From Martelella mediterranea (lineage in GTDB: Bacteria > Pseudomonadota > Alphaproteobacteria > Rhizobiales > Rhizobiaceae), in assembly GCF_004342225.1 (NCBI RefSeq), contig NZ_SMAR01000019.1, forward strand, positions 1-64,000: a DNA stretch of 64,000 nucleotides. The letters are read 5' to 3'. Positions 44,375 to 53,434 of the stretch are shown here, in pieces. Below the pieces are notes generated by a model. It ran no database searches and was not told the DNA's origin. It saw nothing but the letters and a program-made list of their open reading frames with translations. How positions within the stretch are numbered: position 1 is the first letter of the stretch; each line of letters begins with the position of its first letter. A program made the translations under genes and the position numbers.

Positions 44375-44530
44375 ACGGGCCTCCTTTCGCAAGTTGGCAC
44401 CAGATCATGAGCCAACAGCATCGCCTATATCTGAAGATGGGGCAAGCTCACACCGCATTCAACTCAATTTGTCTTTAACCGGATTGCAAACCGGTGGCGC
44501 CGACAAGAAAGGCAGAGTAAAAACCATTTC

Positions 44531-45364
44531 ATGAAAGAAACGCACCTGAAACACAGTTTTCGCGCAGCTCTCGTGATTTTCGCCACGCTCGTTTCATCGC
44601 ATGTATTCGCAGCGGTTACCGACTGGGCAGAGGACACGGGCGGACGAATGCGGCTCATTGTGACCGCCCCGGACGAAGACGGGACGATCCGTGGTGCGCT
44701 TCAGGTTGAGCCTGCCCCCGGTTTCATCACCTATTGGCGTGAGCCCGGTGAAAGTGGCATCCCGCCGCATATCAGCGTTTCAGGAAGCGATGATGTCCGC
44801 CTTTCCAGGATGCGATATCCGACACCTGAACGTATGGAAATCGCCGGCGGCTACGATATGGGCTATGATCAACCGGTAACATTTCCGCTGACCTTTTCAG
44901 CAAAGGCCGGCAGATTACCAGATATGAGCGTTTCGGCATTTATCGGGCTCTGCAAGAATATCTGCATTCCGTTTCAGGCCTCTTTCAACATTCCCCCGGA
45001 GGCTGGAGCCTATAAAACCTCTCCGGTCGAGACCGCCATTCTGGCCGTGGCCGAAACCAGGCTTCCCGAAAATCCGTCATCAGACTTCGATGTGAAAAGC
45101 GCCAGGCTTTCCGAAGAAGGCATCGCGCTTTCGCTAAACCTCCCAAACGGAAATGGAAAACCTGAAATCATTATCGCAAGCTCGAAAGGCTTCGTGATTG
45201 CGGCGCCGGATGGCGCGTGGAAGGACCATGTTTACGCGGTGGCAATCCCGGCATCTCAGATTCCAGAAGGCGCAACAGGAACAGACGCAGAATGGTCAGT
45301 GCTTGTGAAGTCCGGTGGACGTGCCATGGAAACACTGCTTGTTTTTGACACAAGGCAAAACTAA
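44531..45364 (+). CDS. Periplasmic DsbD N-terminal-domain-like protein
   Basis: 277 aa with a signal peptide ending HVFA. It resembles the N-terminal (alpha) domain of DsbD-type thiol reductases: WAEDTGGRMRLIV, GALQVEPAPGFITYWREPGESGIPP, and LCKNICIPFQASF with a Cys-x3-Cys pair (about 140). There is no membrane transporter domain, so it is a stand-alone domain, possibly a periplasmic electron acceptor or chaperone. 41 bases ahead of the peroxiredoxin gene, and so possibly co-transcribed with it. Confidence 0.8.
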   Translation: MKETHLKHSFRAALVIFATLVSSHVFAAVTDWAEDTGGRMRLIVTAPDEDGTIRGALQVEPAPGFITYWREPGESGIPPHISVSGSDDVRLSRMRYPTPERMEIAGGYDMGYDQPVTFPLTFSAKAGRLPDMSVSAFIGLCKNICIPFQASFNIPPEAGAYKTSPVETAILAVAETRLPENPSSDFDVKSARLSEEGIALSLNLPNGNGKPEIIIASSKGFVIAAPDGAWKDHVYAVAIPASQIPEGATGTDAEWSVLVKSGGRAMETLLVFDTRQN

Positions 45365-45405
45365 AACGCTTAGAGACCTTTCACGCTCACGAGAAGGATT
45401 TTGAA

Positions 45406-45897
45406 ATGTCGATTGCCAAAGGAGACACCCTGCCTTCAGCAACCCTTATGGAGCTGACGGAAAACGGGCCGGAAAAAGTCGCCAGCGAAGATATATTCAA
45501 AGGCAAGCGCGTCGTTCTGTTCGCCGTACCCGGCGCGTTCACCCCCACCTGCTCTATCAATCATCTGCCAACCTATCTGGAAAACCGTGACGCGATCCTT
45601 TCGCGCAACGTCGATGAAATCGTTGTTGTTGCAGTCAACGATCCCTTCGTCATGGGGGGCTGGGCAAAGGCGACCGGTGGTGAAGGTAAAATCCGCTACC
45701 TTTCCGACCCGAATGCAGACTTCACCAAGGCTGTCGGGATGGAACTGGACCTTTCCGGCGCCGGACTCGGAACACGCTCGGTGCGCTATTCCATGCTCAT
45801 TGATGATGGCGTGGTAAAAGAACTGAACATCGAAGACGACTCCAGCCAGGCAACGGTTTCGGCTGCGGCTACGATCCTTGGCCAGCTTCAAGACTGA
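45406..45897 (+). CDS. Peroxiredoxin, Prx5 type
   Basis: 163 aa. Prx5/AhpC-TSA-2 family enzyme that reduces peroxides. The peroxidatic Cys is in VPGAFTPTCSINHLPTYL (about 43-60), with the family Thr and Pro before it. VNDPFVMGGWAKA and GLGTRSVRYSMLIDDGVVK follow. A typical resolving Cys is not seen, which suggests a one-Cys mechanism using glutathione/glutaredoxin. AGAAGGA precedes the ATG. Confidence 0.93.
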   Translation: MSIAKGDTLPSATLMELTENGPEKVASEDIFKGKRVVLFAVPGAFTPTCSINHLPTYLENRDAILSRNVDEIVVVAVNDPFVMGGWAKATGGEGKIRYLSDPNADFTKAVGMELDLSGAGLGTRSVRYSMLIDDGVVKELNIEDDSSQATVSAAATILGQLQD

Positions 45898-45907
45898 CCT
45901 CGGCATC

Positions 45908-46011
45908 TAGAGCATTTCGCAGTCAGATGGAAACATCTGACGTCCGCGAAAATGCGTCAAAACAAAGAGATAGAGCGGTTGCGCGTTTTCATGAAAGGCG
46001 GAACCGCTCTA
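45908..46011. repeat. RIME-like Rhizobiales intergenic palindromic element
   Basis: About 104 bases with two hairpins. The first pairs GTCAGATG (45922-45929) with CATCTGAC (45934-45941) plus imperfect flanking GCATTTCGC/GCGAAAATGC. The second pairs AGAGCGGTT (45972-45980) with AACCGCTCT (46002-46010). The linker AAAACAAAGAGATAGAGCGG is, from memory, a hallmark of the repeated intergenic mosaic elements of rhizobia and Brucella. A genome search for further copies would settle it. Confidence 0.6.
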
Positions 46012-46018
46012 TTAACGG

Positions 46019-46053
46019 GCCGGACAGCTATGCATCAGCCGTCCGGCTTTTTT
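46019..46053 (+). terminator. Rho-independent terminator after the peroxiredoxin gene
   Basis: GCCGGAC (46019-46025) and GTCCGGC (46041-46047) enclose a 15-base loop and are followed by six T. It ends the plus-strand unit ahead of the convergent sodC gene. Confidence 0.8.
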
Positions 46054-46089
46054 GGTTCGAGCGAAATTGGCCTGAATGGAGGCCTCGTT

Positions 46090-46665
46090 TCACTTCACGA
46101 CGTGGATGATGCCGCAGGCCAAACGCGATCCGGCTGCTCCGGACGGCTGGGATTTATAATCATCCGCCCCGGCGTGGATCACGATCGCATGTCCGTCGAT
46201 GCCGTTTTTTGCATCTGCAAGCGTAACGGCGTCATTAAGGATCTGCGTTTTCAAAGTGCCACTCGCCGGAACATACTGATTCGGCATATCGCCTGCATGG
46301 GCACCGCTTTCTGCAAGATAGCCATGCGCATGGCCTTCGGGTGCAAAGTGCCCGCCAGCGGTTTTAAAGCCATTTTCTGCTTCGCAGACACCTTTTTCAT
46401 GGATATGAAATGCGTGCCACATATCCGGTTGAAGATCGTTCACTTCAGCCTGAACGAGAACGCCTTCAGCGGTCTGGGTCAAAACACCCGTACCGATCTC
46501 TGACCCATCGGTGCCGAGAAAGGCAATGGTAGCTTGCGCCGTGGTAGCATCCTGAAGCATCCAGTCTGGTGTGGGCATATCAGCAGCCAGAGCAGGCACG
46601 GCGAAGAAACAAAGGGCGGCAGATGGAATTCCAATCTTAAACAATACGGATCTCCTCTCAAGCAT
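46090..46665 (-). CDS. sodC: Periplasmic Cu/Zn superoxide dismutase SodC
   Basis: 191 aa with a signal peptide ending PALAADM. Metal ligands are visible in WHAFHIHEKGVCE (Cu His pair), GGHFAPEGHAHG (bridging and Zn His), and DGHAIVIHAGADDY (Cu His). The Cys in VCEAE pairs with the one in SRLACGIIHVV. It detoxifies superoxide in the periplasm. An additional N-terminal 15-residue acidic stretch precedes the domain. Confidence 0.93.
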   Translation of the reverse strand: MLERRSVLFKIGIPSAALCFFAVPALAADMPTPDWMLQDATTAQATIAFLGTDGSEIGTGVLTQTAEGVLVQAEVNDLQPDMWHAFHIHEKGVCEAENGFKTAGGHFAPEGHAHGYLAESGAHAGDMPNQYVPASGTLKTQILNDAVTLADAKNGIDGHAIVIHAGADDYKSQPSGAAGSRLACGIIHVVK

Positions 46666-46805
46666 TGTGTAAGCGGTTTTTCCTCAAAGGCGCCGGGATA
46701 ACGAAAACGATTTTCGTTATAGAAGTGACGACGTACGCAACATCGCCCCGACCGCGCAGCAATGGCGCTTCACTTTTCAAAGCCAGCCCGCAAAATGCTT
46801 GAAAG

Positions 46806-47114
46806 TCAGACTTTCCAGTCAAACACGAGAATACCTGACTGACCACCAGCTGCGGCTTCGACCAGCTTGTACCCGACTGCCTTGTGATCGGGGTGATCCA
46901 GATAAGTATCGCGTGCACCCGCGTTCTCAAAGGTAACGACGAAACCATCCATATAGCCGCAATCCAGCCCTTCGGGCGAAACATTCGGACCGGCTTTCAC
47001 ATCCACGATCCCGTCGATAACGGATTGCAGCGCTGCGATACCATCATAAATGGCCTGCTTTTCCTCCGCCTGGACCTCGGAGCGAAAACGAACAAGAACA
47101 CAATGCATAATCAT
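46806..47114 (-). CDS. Dabb (stress-responsive A/B barrel) domain protein
   Basis: 102 aa from the ATG at 47114, nine bases after GGGAGG; a second ATG follows two codons on. The whole protein is a ferredoxin-like Dabb domain: HCVLVRFRSEVQAEEKQAIYDGIAAL, then VDVKAGPNVSPEGLDCGYMDGFVVTFENAGARDTYLDHPDHKAV. Dabb proteins are dimers of mostly unknown role. It lies 45 bases downstream of rnhA on the same strand. Confidence 0.9.
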   Translation of the reverse strand: MIMHCVLVRFRSEVQAEEKQAIYDGIAALQSVIDGIVDVKAGPNVSPEGLDCGYMDGFVVTFENAGARDTYLDHPDHKAVGYKLVEAAAGGQSGILVFDWKV

Positions 47115-47159
47115 TGAAACAGGCCTCCCGTTTTTAAAACGCACGTCACCTGAAAAGGT

Positions 47160-47597
47160 TCATGCTTTATATGGTTCCATCCCTTTACGCGCCAGTTCAT
47201 CGGCACGCTCATTCTCTTCATGCCCGGCATGGCCTTTCACCCAGTGAAGGTTCACCGTGTGCCGGTTGCGTTGCTCTTCCAGCATTTGCCAAAGCTCAGC
47301 ATTCTTGACGGGCTTTTTCGCGGCGGTTTTCCAGCCGTTTTTTTTCCAGCCGTAAATCCATTTGCCGATGCCATCTTTCAGATAGACGCTATCGGTGTAA
47401 AGCTCGACTTCGCAAGGCTCCTTGAGAGCTTTGAGTGCCTCGATCGCCGCCATGAGCTCCATGCGGTTATTGGTTGTATTCTTCTCGCCGCCGCAAAGAT
47501 CACGTTCTTTTTCGCCGTAACGAAGAACAGCGCCCCAGCCACCCGGGCCGGGATTGCCCGAACACGCACCGTCCGTGAAAATCTCGACCTTCTTCAT
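47160..47597 (-). CDS. rnhA: Ribonuclease HI
   Basis: 145 aa from the ATG at 47597. Removes RNA from RNA-DNA hybrids. The catalytic acids are in [19 protein letters not shown] (Asp), [12 protein letters not shown] (Glu), [12 protein letters not shown] (Asp) and the final [10 protein letters not shown] (Asp). [15 protein letters not shown] carries the family His. Its ATG overlaps the thrB stop by four bases (ATGA), so it is translationally coupled to thrB. Confidence 0.97.
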   Translation of the reverse strand: MKKVEIFTDGACSGNPGPGGWGAVLRYGEKERDLCGGEKNTTNNRMELMAAIEALKALKEPCEVELYTDSVYLKDGIGKWIYGWKKNGWKTAAKKPVKNAELWQMLEEQRNRHTVNLHWVKGHAGHEENERADELARKGMEPYKA

Positions 47598-48562
47598 GCT
47601 TTTACGAGCCCATACTCGCTGGCGCTTTTCACAGAACGATGGAACCGGAGATAGCGGAGATACTCCAACGGATCCTTCTTCACCACCATCGCACCTTCCG
47701 GTGTCATCAACCAATCGTAGAGTCGCGTCAGAAAGAATCTGAGCGCCGAACCACGCGCGAGCAAAGGCAGCGCTTCGACTTCTGCAGCGCTTAAGGAACG
47801 CACCGATTGATACCCCTCAATCAACGCTCTGGCCTTCGTCACATTAAAGGCACCGTCCTTTTCAAAGCACCACGCATTCAGGCATATCGCAAGATCATAG
47901 GCGAAGAAATCATTGCAGGCGAAGTAAAAATCGATTAGCCCGGACAGCTCATCGCCAATGAAAAACACGTTGTCGGGAAAAAGGTCAGCGTGGATCACGC
48001 CCTCCGGCAGATCGACCGGCCAGTGATCTTCCAGATAGGCCAGCTCGTTGGTAATCTCATCTTCAAGCCCGGCCTCAACTTCATCAGCGCGGGCAGCCGA
48101 TTTATCCCAAAGATCGACCCAGCCTTTCAGCGACAAGGCATTCTCACGCCGAATGGCAAAATCCTGACCAGCCAGATGCATCTTTGCCATGGCGACCCCG
48201 ACCTCCCGGCAGTGTTTCGCCTCGGACTTTCTAAGCCACATCCCCTCAAGGAAGGAAATCAGCGCTGCCGGGCGGCCGCACAGGAGACCATAAAGCGCGC
48301 CATCGTGGCGCGGCAACGGCAAAGGGCAGGATAGCCCCTGCTCTGCCAGATGCTCCATCAGGCCAAGATAAAACGGAAGATCTCCCTCATCCACGCGCTT
48401 TTCATAAAGCGTCAGGATCAGGGCCTCCCGATCAGTATGCAGCAGAAAATTGGAATTCTCGACACCCTCAGTGATGCCTTTGAAAGACATCAGTTCGCCA
48501 GCATCATAGGCTTTGAGGAAGTCTTTCAGATCAACCTCATTGATTTCAGTATAAACTGCCAC
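47594..48562 (-). CDS. thrB: Homoserine kinase ThrB (choline-kinase-like type)
   Basis: 322 aa. Phosphorylates homoserine for threonine synthesis, feeding ThrC at 36.2 kb. It is the aminoglycoside-phosphotransferase-like type of Alpha- and Betaproteobacteria rather than the GHMP type. [12 protein letters not shown] binds nucleotide, the catalytic loop is [17 protein letters not shown] (about 190-206), and [25 protein letters not shown] follows. It starts 4 bases after ispH ends and overlaps rnhA. Confidence 0.96.
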   Translation of the reverse strand: MAVYTEINEVDLKDFLKAYDAGELMSFKGITEGVENSNFLLHTDREALILTLYEKRVDEGDLPFYLGLMEHLAEQGLSCPLPLPRHDGALYGLLCGRPAALISFLEGMWLRKSEAKHCREVGVAMAKMHLAGQDFAIRRENALSLKGWVDLWDKSAARADEVEAGLEDEITNELAYLEDHWPVDLPEGVIHADLFPDNVFFIGDELSGLIDFYFACNDFFAYDLAICLNAWCFEKDGAFNVTKARALIEGYQSVRSLSAAEVEALPLLARGSALRFFLTRLYDWLMTPEGAMVVKKDPLEYLRYLRFHRSVKSASEYGLVKA

Positions 48563-48566
48563 CTGA

Positions 48567-49562
48567 TTATTTTCCGTTTACAAAAGCCATATCATCAACC
48601 GTGAGCTCGACATCGCGCAACTCCCGGTTAACAAGAAAATGTTCGTTTTCGACAGCCGTTTCAGCCAGTTCAACGAAGGCGTCGAACCGTGCTTTGAAGG
48701 CCTCGATGATTTCATTGACCACCACTTCCGGCGCTGACGCACCAGCGGAAATCCCAAGCGTTGCAATCGCACCGATTTCATCGAAGTCAAGCTCCGAGGC
48801 ACGCTGCACCAGCATGGAACGCCTTGCACCGGCCCGAAGTGCAACCTCAACCAGACGTCGTGAATTGGATGAATTCGGCGCACCGACAATGATGAAAAGA
48901 TCGCAGCCCGGCGCAGCAGCAGAGACAGCTTCCTGGCGGTTGGTCGTCGCATAACAGATCGAATCGGCAGACGGTGCTGTCAGATTGGGAAATCGCTCTT
49001 TCAGCTTGGCAATCACAGCCGCCGTATCCTGAACCGACAAAGTTGTCTGGGTCACGAAGCCAAGATTATCCGGATCCTCCGGTTGATATGTCTCGGCATC
49101 TTCAACAGTCTCGACCAGAGAAACAGCCCCTTCGGGCAGTTGCCCCATCGTTCCAATGACTTCCGGATGCCCCGCATGGCCGATCAGCACGACGTGGCGG
49201 CCCAAGCGCTCGTGACGCATGGCCTGTTTGTGAACCTTGGACACCAGCGGGCATGTTGCATCGAGGTAAAACAGATTGCGGCTCTCGGCATCAGCTGGAA
49301 CAGATTTAGGCACGCCATGGGCGGAGAAAACCACAGGCTGATCGCGATGCTCTGCCGGAATTTCGTCCAGTTCCTCAACGAAAACCGCGCCTTTGGCTTC
49401 AAGCCCCTCAACGACGTAGCGGTTATGGACAATTTCATGGCGCACATACACCGGCGCGCCATAGCGTTTGAGCGCCAGAACGACAATCTGAATGGCACGG
49501 TCGACGCCTGCGCAAAAGCCACGTGGCCCGCAAAGACGAATCTGAAGTGGTGAGAGTGTCAT
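48567..49562 (-). CDS. ispH: 4-hydroxy-3-methylbut-2-enyl diphosphate reductase IspH
   Basis: 331 aa from the ATG at 49562 ([24 protein letters not shown]). Last step of the MEP isoprenoid pathway. The three cluster Cys are in [20 protein letters not shown] and [10 protein letters not shown]; the catalytic Glu/His pairs are in [15 protein letters not shown] and [11 protein letters not shown], with [14 protein letters not shown] near 230. A ribosome site is not strong. It is followed by thrB after 4 bases. Confidence 0.97.
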   Translation of the reverse strand: MTLSPLQIRLCGPRGFCAGVDRAIQIVVLALKRYGAPVYVRHEIVHNRYVVEGLEAKGAVFVEELDEIPAEHRDQPVVFSAHGVPKSVPADAESRNLFYLDATCPLVSKVHKQAMRHERLGRHVVLIGHAGHPEVIGTMGQLPEGAVSLVETVEDAETYQPEDPDNLGFVTQTTLSVQDTAAVIAKLKERFPNLTAPSADSICYATTNRQEAVSAAAPGCDLFIIVGAPNSSNSRRLVEVALRAGARRSMLVQRASELDFDEIGAIATLGISAGASAPEVVVNEIIEAFKARFDAFVELAETAVENEHFLVNRELRDVELTVDDMAFVNGK

Positions 49563-49656
49563 ATATCGGCCCTTAGGCTCCCGGTAGCGGGTCAATCTTA
49601 ATCCGGCGTGTGTGATACCGGTGCAAAAAGCCGGAGACAAGCCTGAACTCTGCTGC

Positions 49657-50145
49657 TCAGGTCTCCGTCAGAAGCTCAGCCAACTGATACCAATGATGCC
49701 GGTCTCTTGTCCAATGACCATTTGCCGCCGATGTCGACGGCAGGACGCAGGTCAGCGATGTCCCGATCTTCTGTCTCTGCAAACCGCAGGATATATGGCG
49801 GTTGCCGAAATAGACCCGCCCTGCCTTAAGGCTGGTAAACGCTACAATCTTCGGACTGAAAGTCAGCATCTTTTGGTGAAATCCGGCAATGTCGAAGCCA
49901 TCCAGAGACAAAGACCGGTCCATGCCGCTTTCTGTCTGATTGAGATCGGTCAGGCCAATCCCGTATTTCAGAAGGTGTTGAAAATTTTCGGGAATAAGCA
50001 TGCGGTCCGTCAGCCCGGCGTCGAAAAGCGTTTTGTAAAACCTGTTCGACGGATGGGCATAAAACGAGCCCGTTTGCGCGGAAAGCTTTCCCTTGGCCGT
50101 GCCGCAGAAAACAATTTTCAGATCATGCACCAGCAAATCAGTCAT
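49657..50145 (-). CDS. Mug/TDG-like mismatch uracil-DNA glycosylase
   Basis: 162 aa. Family 2 uracil-DNA glycosylases remove U or T from mismatches with G. Motif 1 reads [20 protein letters not shown], where E. coli Mug has GINPG; the catalytic Asn position is changed, a feature I recall in an alphaproteobacterial subgroup. [16 protein letters not shown] and [15 protein letters not shown] are well conserved. The C-terminal motif is [11 protein letters not shown]. It overlaps SURF1 by 8 bases and lies between SURF1 and ispH, normally neighbours. Confidence 0.8.
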   Translation of the reverse strand: MTDLLVHDLKIVFCGTAKGKLSAQTGSFYAHPSNRFYKTLFDAGLTDRMLIPENFQHLLKYGIGLTDLNQTESGMDRSLSLDGFDIAGFHQKMLTFSPKIVAFTSLKAGRVYFGNRHISCGLQRQKIGTSLTCVLPSTSAANGHWTRDRHHWYQLAELLTET

Positions 50146-50881
50146 CGCGCCGCCGCCGAAAGATCAGAATACCAACGCCAGCCGCCAGAACCACCGCCAG
50201 CCCGTACCAGGTCAGCGCGTATTGGAGGTGATTATTCGGAAAGGAGATCCGGGTCACACCACCAACAGGAAGACCACCGGGGTTCTTCGCATCATTGGCA
50301 TCGATGAAGAAAGGCAGTACAACCTCACGATCAAGGCCGCTCCGGGCCGCCATCGCATCCAGATCTTTCCAGTAATATATATTCTGCTCGACATCATTAT
50401 CCGGCACGATGAAAGACGGTTTCGTCGAAAGCCGGTCGCGGGCGAGACCATCAATGGTAACTCTGCCATCAATCTGACCTTCCGGGCGCAGCGAAGGCGC
50501 CTTCATGTCGAAAGGAACAAAACCGCGATTGACGAAGATGAAACGGCCATCATCCAGCTTCAGCGGCGTGTAGACATAATAACCGGACTGCCCGTTGAAG
50601 GTCGCGAAAAAATGCTTCTCCTGGTCGTGAAGGAAATATCCGGAAACCGCCACAGGGCGGTATTCGATTTCTCCTCCGGCAGCCTTCAAGGATTCAATCT
50701 GAGCAAGTGAAACCGGCGCCTTCGCGAGCCGGTCTTCGACGGCTGCCAGAAGATCCTGTTTCCAGTGCAAACGCCGGACCTGCCAGTTTCCCAGCAGGAT
50801 CAGGCACAAGAACGCAAGGATGGTGAGAACCAGTCCAAAAATACGCAGAGGTGAGAGGCGCCTGTATTCCGGTTCACTCAT
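50138..50881 (-). CDS. SURF1 family cytochrome oxidase assembly protein
   Basis: 247 aa. SURF1 helps insert heme a into cytochrome oxidase subunit I. TM1 is at about 10-30 (FGLVLTILAFLCLILLGNWQVRRL, with the family GxWQ motif) and TM2 near the C-terminus (YALTWYGLAVVLAAGVGILIF). Between them, VFVNRGFVP and NHLQYALTWYGLA are conserved. It overlaps DUF983 by 8 bases. Confidence 0.93.
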   Translation of the reverse strand: MSEPEYRRLSPLRIFGLVLTILAFLCLILLGNWQVRRLHWKQDLLAAVEDRLAKAPVSLAQIESLKAAGGEIEYRPVAVSGYFLHDQEKHFFATFNGQSGYYVYTPLKLDDGRFIFVNRGFVPFDMKAPSLRPEGQIDGRVTIDGLARDRLSTKPSFIVPDNDVEQNIYYWKDLDAMAARSGLDREVVLPFFIDANDAKNPGGLPVGGVTRISFPNNHLQYALTWYGLAVVLAAGVGILIFRRRRDD

Positions 50882-51272
50882 CCCCGGACCTGTCGATCAC
50901 ACCCTCGGCAGCGCGATGGCGATATTGCAGTGCGATCAGCGCGCCCTTGAACGCCCGCAAGGCTGCCAGACTGAGAACAACGGTCAGTGGTGCCCACACA
51001 ACCACATGAAGCCACAGCGGTGGCGACCAACTGACCTCCGACCACAACACCAGAGCAATCATCAAAAAGCCGACGGCGAACATGACAAAAACGGCAGGCC
51101 CATCGCCGGAATCGGCAAACCCGTAATCCAGATCGCAATGATCACATTGTGGTTTGATCGCCAGAAATCCATCAAAAAGCTTTCCCTCGCCGCAACGCGG
51201 GCATCTGCCATTCAGCCCATCCATAATCAGCTTGGAATGGGAAGGCTGCTTTTCTTGATTATCCATCATCAA
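50874..51272 (-). CDS. DUF983 membrane protein of the cox cluster
   Basis: 132 aa. An N-terminal zinc ribbon (CPRCGEGKLFDGFLAIKPQCDHCDLDYGF) is followed by two TM segments (AVFVMFAVGFLMIALVLW and WLHVVVWAPLTVVLSLAAL). DUF983 genes are a constant member of alphaproteobacterial cytochrome oxidase clusters, but the exact role is not established. Overlaps SURF1. Confidence 0.9.
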   Translation of the reverse strand: MMMDNQEKQPSHSKLIMDGLNGRCPRCGEGKLFDGFLAIKPQCDHCDLDYGFADSGDGPAVFVMFAVGFLMIALVLWSEVSWSPPLWLHVVVWAPLTVVLSLAALRAFKGALIALQYRHRAAEGVIDRSGDE

Positions 51273-51301
51273 TCCGGTCGTCTGGTCATCAGAAACAAGG
51301 T

Positions 51302-51508
51302 CTATTGTAGGACATCACTCCACTCCGGATGCTGTCTGCTTTGCGCTTTGAAGAAAGGGCAAAGCGGAACAATCTTCCATTCGCCCGCACGAGCGCGGCT
51401 GACGGCATATTCGGCCAGTGCCTGACCGACGCCTTTGCCACGCAATGCATCCGGCACTCTGGTATGATCGATAATGATAAGGTGACCGGAAGCGCGTGAA
51501 AACGTCAT
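51302..51508 (-). CDS. Small GNAT acetyltransferase (YjdJ-like), start unclear
   Basis: At least 68 aa from the first ATG (51508). The reading frame is open upstream to the ctaE stop and continues protein-like sequence (ESGGRYVAHVDGFEAE) that belongs to the family, so the true start is upstream, yet no ATG, GTG or TTG occurs there in frame. An ATT at about 51571-51573 behind AGGGAAAG is the nearest candidate. Conserved part: HLIIIDHTRVPDALRGKGVGQALAEYAV with the acetyl-CoA loop, and the end KIVPLCPFFKAQ. It sits between ctaE and DUF983, which usually adjoin. Confidence 0.7.
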   Translation of the reverse strand: MTFSRASGHLIIIDHTRVPDALRGKGVGQALAEYAVSRARAGEWKIVPLCPFFKAQSRQHPEWSDVLQ

Positions 51509-51611
51509 TTCCGCCTCAAAGCCATCGACATGCGCGACATAACGACCGCCACTTTCGGTATTCTCTTCGCTAATATGAATGGTCTTGCTTTCCCTGTTGC
51601 CTGCCGTGGGG

Positions 51612-52496
51612 TCAATGACCGGTCTCGGCTATCGGAGCACCCCAGCCGCCCCAGATATAAATCGAGAAGAACAGGAACAGCCAGACAACGTCCACAAAGT
51701 GCCAGTACCAGGCTGCAGCCTCCAGTCCGAAATGCTTCTCTGGTGTAAAAGCCCCTCGCGTTGCCCGAATGAGGCAGACAATCAGGAATACCGTACCGAC
51801 CACCACATGAAAGCCGTGAAATCCGGTTGCCATGAAAAAGGTTGCGCCATAGATCGAGTTTTTAAACGCAAAAGGCGCTTCGTAATATTCGTAAGCCTGA
51901 ACACAGGTAAACAGCAGGCCCAGAACAACAGTCAGAGACAGGCCCTGGATCATCCCTTTGCGATCCCCATGCAAAAGCGCATGATGCGCCCATGTCAGGG
52001 TCGTGCCGGACAGGAGCAGAATGACGGTATTATAGAGCGGGTAATGCCACGGATCGATGACCTCGATACCCGAAGGCGGCCATGTTCCGCCAGTCACCTC
52101 GGCGCGCGTGGCCTGTATCGCCTCACCGGTAAACAGGCTTGCATCAAAAAACGCCCAGAACCAGGCGACAAAAAACATCACCTCTGAGGCGATGAACATG
52201 ATCATGCCATAGCGAAGATGCAGCGAAACCACCGGCGTGTGATGACCTTCACGCCCTTCCTTGATCGTATCGGCCCACCATTCGTATAGAACATAGGCCA
52301 CCAGAACGAGACCAATGAAGAACATCCAGGGCTGCGCCAGTTCCAGCCCCAGAAGCTTGAAAGAACCACCGGAGAGATAGCGCATATAACCGACGCCACC
52401 AAAGGCCATGACAAACACGCCAATTGACGCAACGAGCGGCCACGGACTGGGCTCCATAATATGATAATCGTGGTTCTTCTGGTGCGCGTTCGCCAT
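51612..52496 (-). CDS. ctaE: Cytochrome c oxidase subunit III
   Basis: 294 aa from the ATG at 52496 (MANAHQKNHDYHIMEPSPWPL). Seven transmembrane helices are readable, with the family motifs PSPWPLVASIGVF, SEVMFFVAWFWAFFDASL and TGFHGFHVVVGTVFL and the end WYWHFVDVVWLFLFFSIYIWG. Core subunit of the aa3 terminal oxidase. It follows ctaG after 115 bases. Confidence 0.97.
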   Translation of the reverse strand: MANAHQKNHDYHIMEPSPWPLVASIGVFVMAFGGVGYMRYLSGGSFKLLGLELAQPWMFFIGLVLVAYVLYEWWADTIKEGREGHHTPVVSLHLRYGMIMFIASEVMFFVAWFWAFFDASLFTGEAIQATRAEVTGGTWPPSGIEVIDPWHYPLYNTVILLLSGTTLTWAHHALLHGDRKGMIQGLSLTVVLGLLFTCVQAYEYYEAPFAFKNSIYGATFFMATGFHGFHVVVGTVFLIVCLIRATRGAFTPEKHFGLEAAAWYWHFVDVVWLFLFFSIYIWGGWGAPIAETGH

Positions 52497-52611
52497 ATCA
52501 GTCCCCGTTTCCTCTCTCCTGACGGCATTTTGATGTGAAAATACCGCCCTTTTCAATCCCCGTTTATCGACATGCCCGCAGCCCACTCCTCAAAGCTGCG
52601 TTCAATGCCGC

Positions 52612-53202
52612 TTATATATTGCTGCCGCTTTCTTCCGACACCCGGGCTGCGACCGGGCGTTCATGCTCAAAAAAGGTGTAGGACAGGGTCAGGACCCTGA
52701 TATCTTTCGTTTCTTCAGCCTCGATGATTGCCGGATCAACGAAAAAGACCACTGGCATATCAAGCGTTTCGCCGGGCTGCAGCTCGGTTTCGGTGAAGCA
52801 GAAACACTCAACCTTATTGAAATAGGCGCCGGCCTGAAGTGGCGTCACATTAAAGATTGCCTGACCGGTGACCGGTTCGTCACTGGTGTTTGTCGCGGTG
52901 AACGAGACCTGTACGGTTTCACCGATCCGTGGTGATACGGATGGCTGATCGGCCTTAAACGCCCAATCAAGCCCGGGCGCGGTATTGGCATCGAACGTAA
53001 CCTTGATCTTTTTATCGAGGATCGTATTTGAAAACTGCTCTGTGCGGCTGATCGTGCCGTTATAGCCGGTCACCTGGCAGAAAATCCGGTAAAGCGGAAC
53101 AGCGGCAAAACTCATGCCCGTCATGCCAACCACGAAAAAAAGGCACATCGCAACGATGAGACCGTTATTGCGCTTCTCCGGTGTTCTGTCTTCTTCGCTC
53201 AT
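52612..53202 (-). CDS. ctaG: Cytochrome c oxidase assembly protein CtaG (Cox11)
   Basis: 196 aa from the ATG at 53202; a GTG three codons upstream is too close to the AGGAGG site. One N-terminal TM segment ([33 protein letters not shown]), then a periplasmic domain with the copper-binding [11 protein letters not shown] motif (about 125). Delivers copper to the CuB site of subunit I. Confidence 0.96.
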   Translation of the reverse strand: MSEEDRTPEKRNNGLIVAMCLFFVVGMTGMSFAAVPLYRIFCQVTGYNGTISRTEQFSNTILDKKIKVTFDANTAPGLDWAFKADQPSVSPRIGETVQVSFTATNTSDEPVTGQAIFNVTPLQAGAYFNKVECFCFTETELQPGETLDMPVVFFVDPAIIEAEETKDIRVLTLSYTFFEHERPVAARVSEESGSNI

Positions 53203-53285
53203 CGCCTTCACGCCCTCCTCAGCTGTTCCGGCTCTGCCTCATCACTTTATATAACTTCCGAGTCTCATTGCTTGTGTCCGGCGCT

Positions 53286-53420
53286 CTAATTGGCACCGAT
53301 TTTAACCATTGTAATAATATAAAACAGCACCACCAGCGCGGCGAGCACAAAACCGAGCGCGATATTGCGTCCGCGCCGGGCCTTCTTCTGCTTTTCCGTC
53401 AGTTTGACTGTTTCAATCAT
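53286..53420 (-). CDS. CoxF-like small membrane protein, 44 aa
   Basis: The minus-strand frame [19 protein letters not shown] followed by one TM helix ([21 protein letters not shown]) ends KIGAN. It fills the gap between ctaB and ctaG where alphaproteobacteria encode the short CoxF protein, and the charged N-terminus plus single TM fits. Its start lies 14 bases after the ctaB stop. Confidence 0.8.
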   Translation of the reverse strand: MIETVKLTEKQKKARRGRNIALGFVLAALVVLFYIITMVKIGAN

Positions 53421-53434
53421 CAGACAAAGCCACC

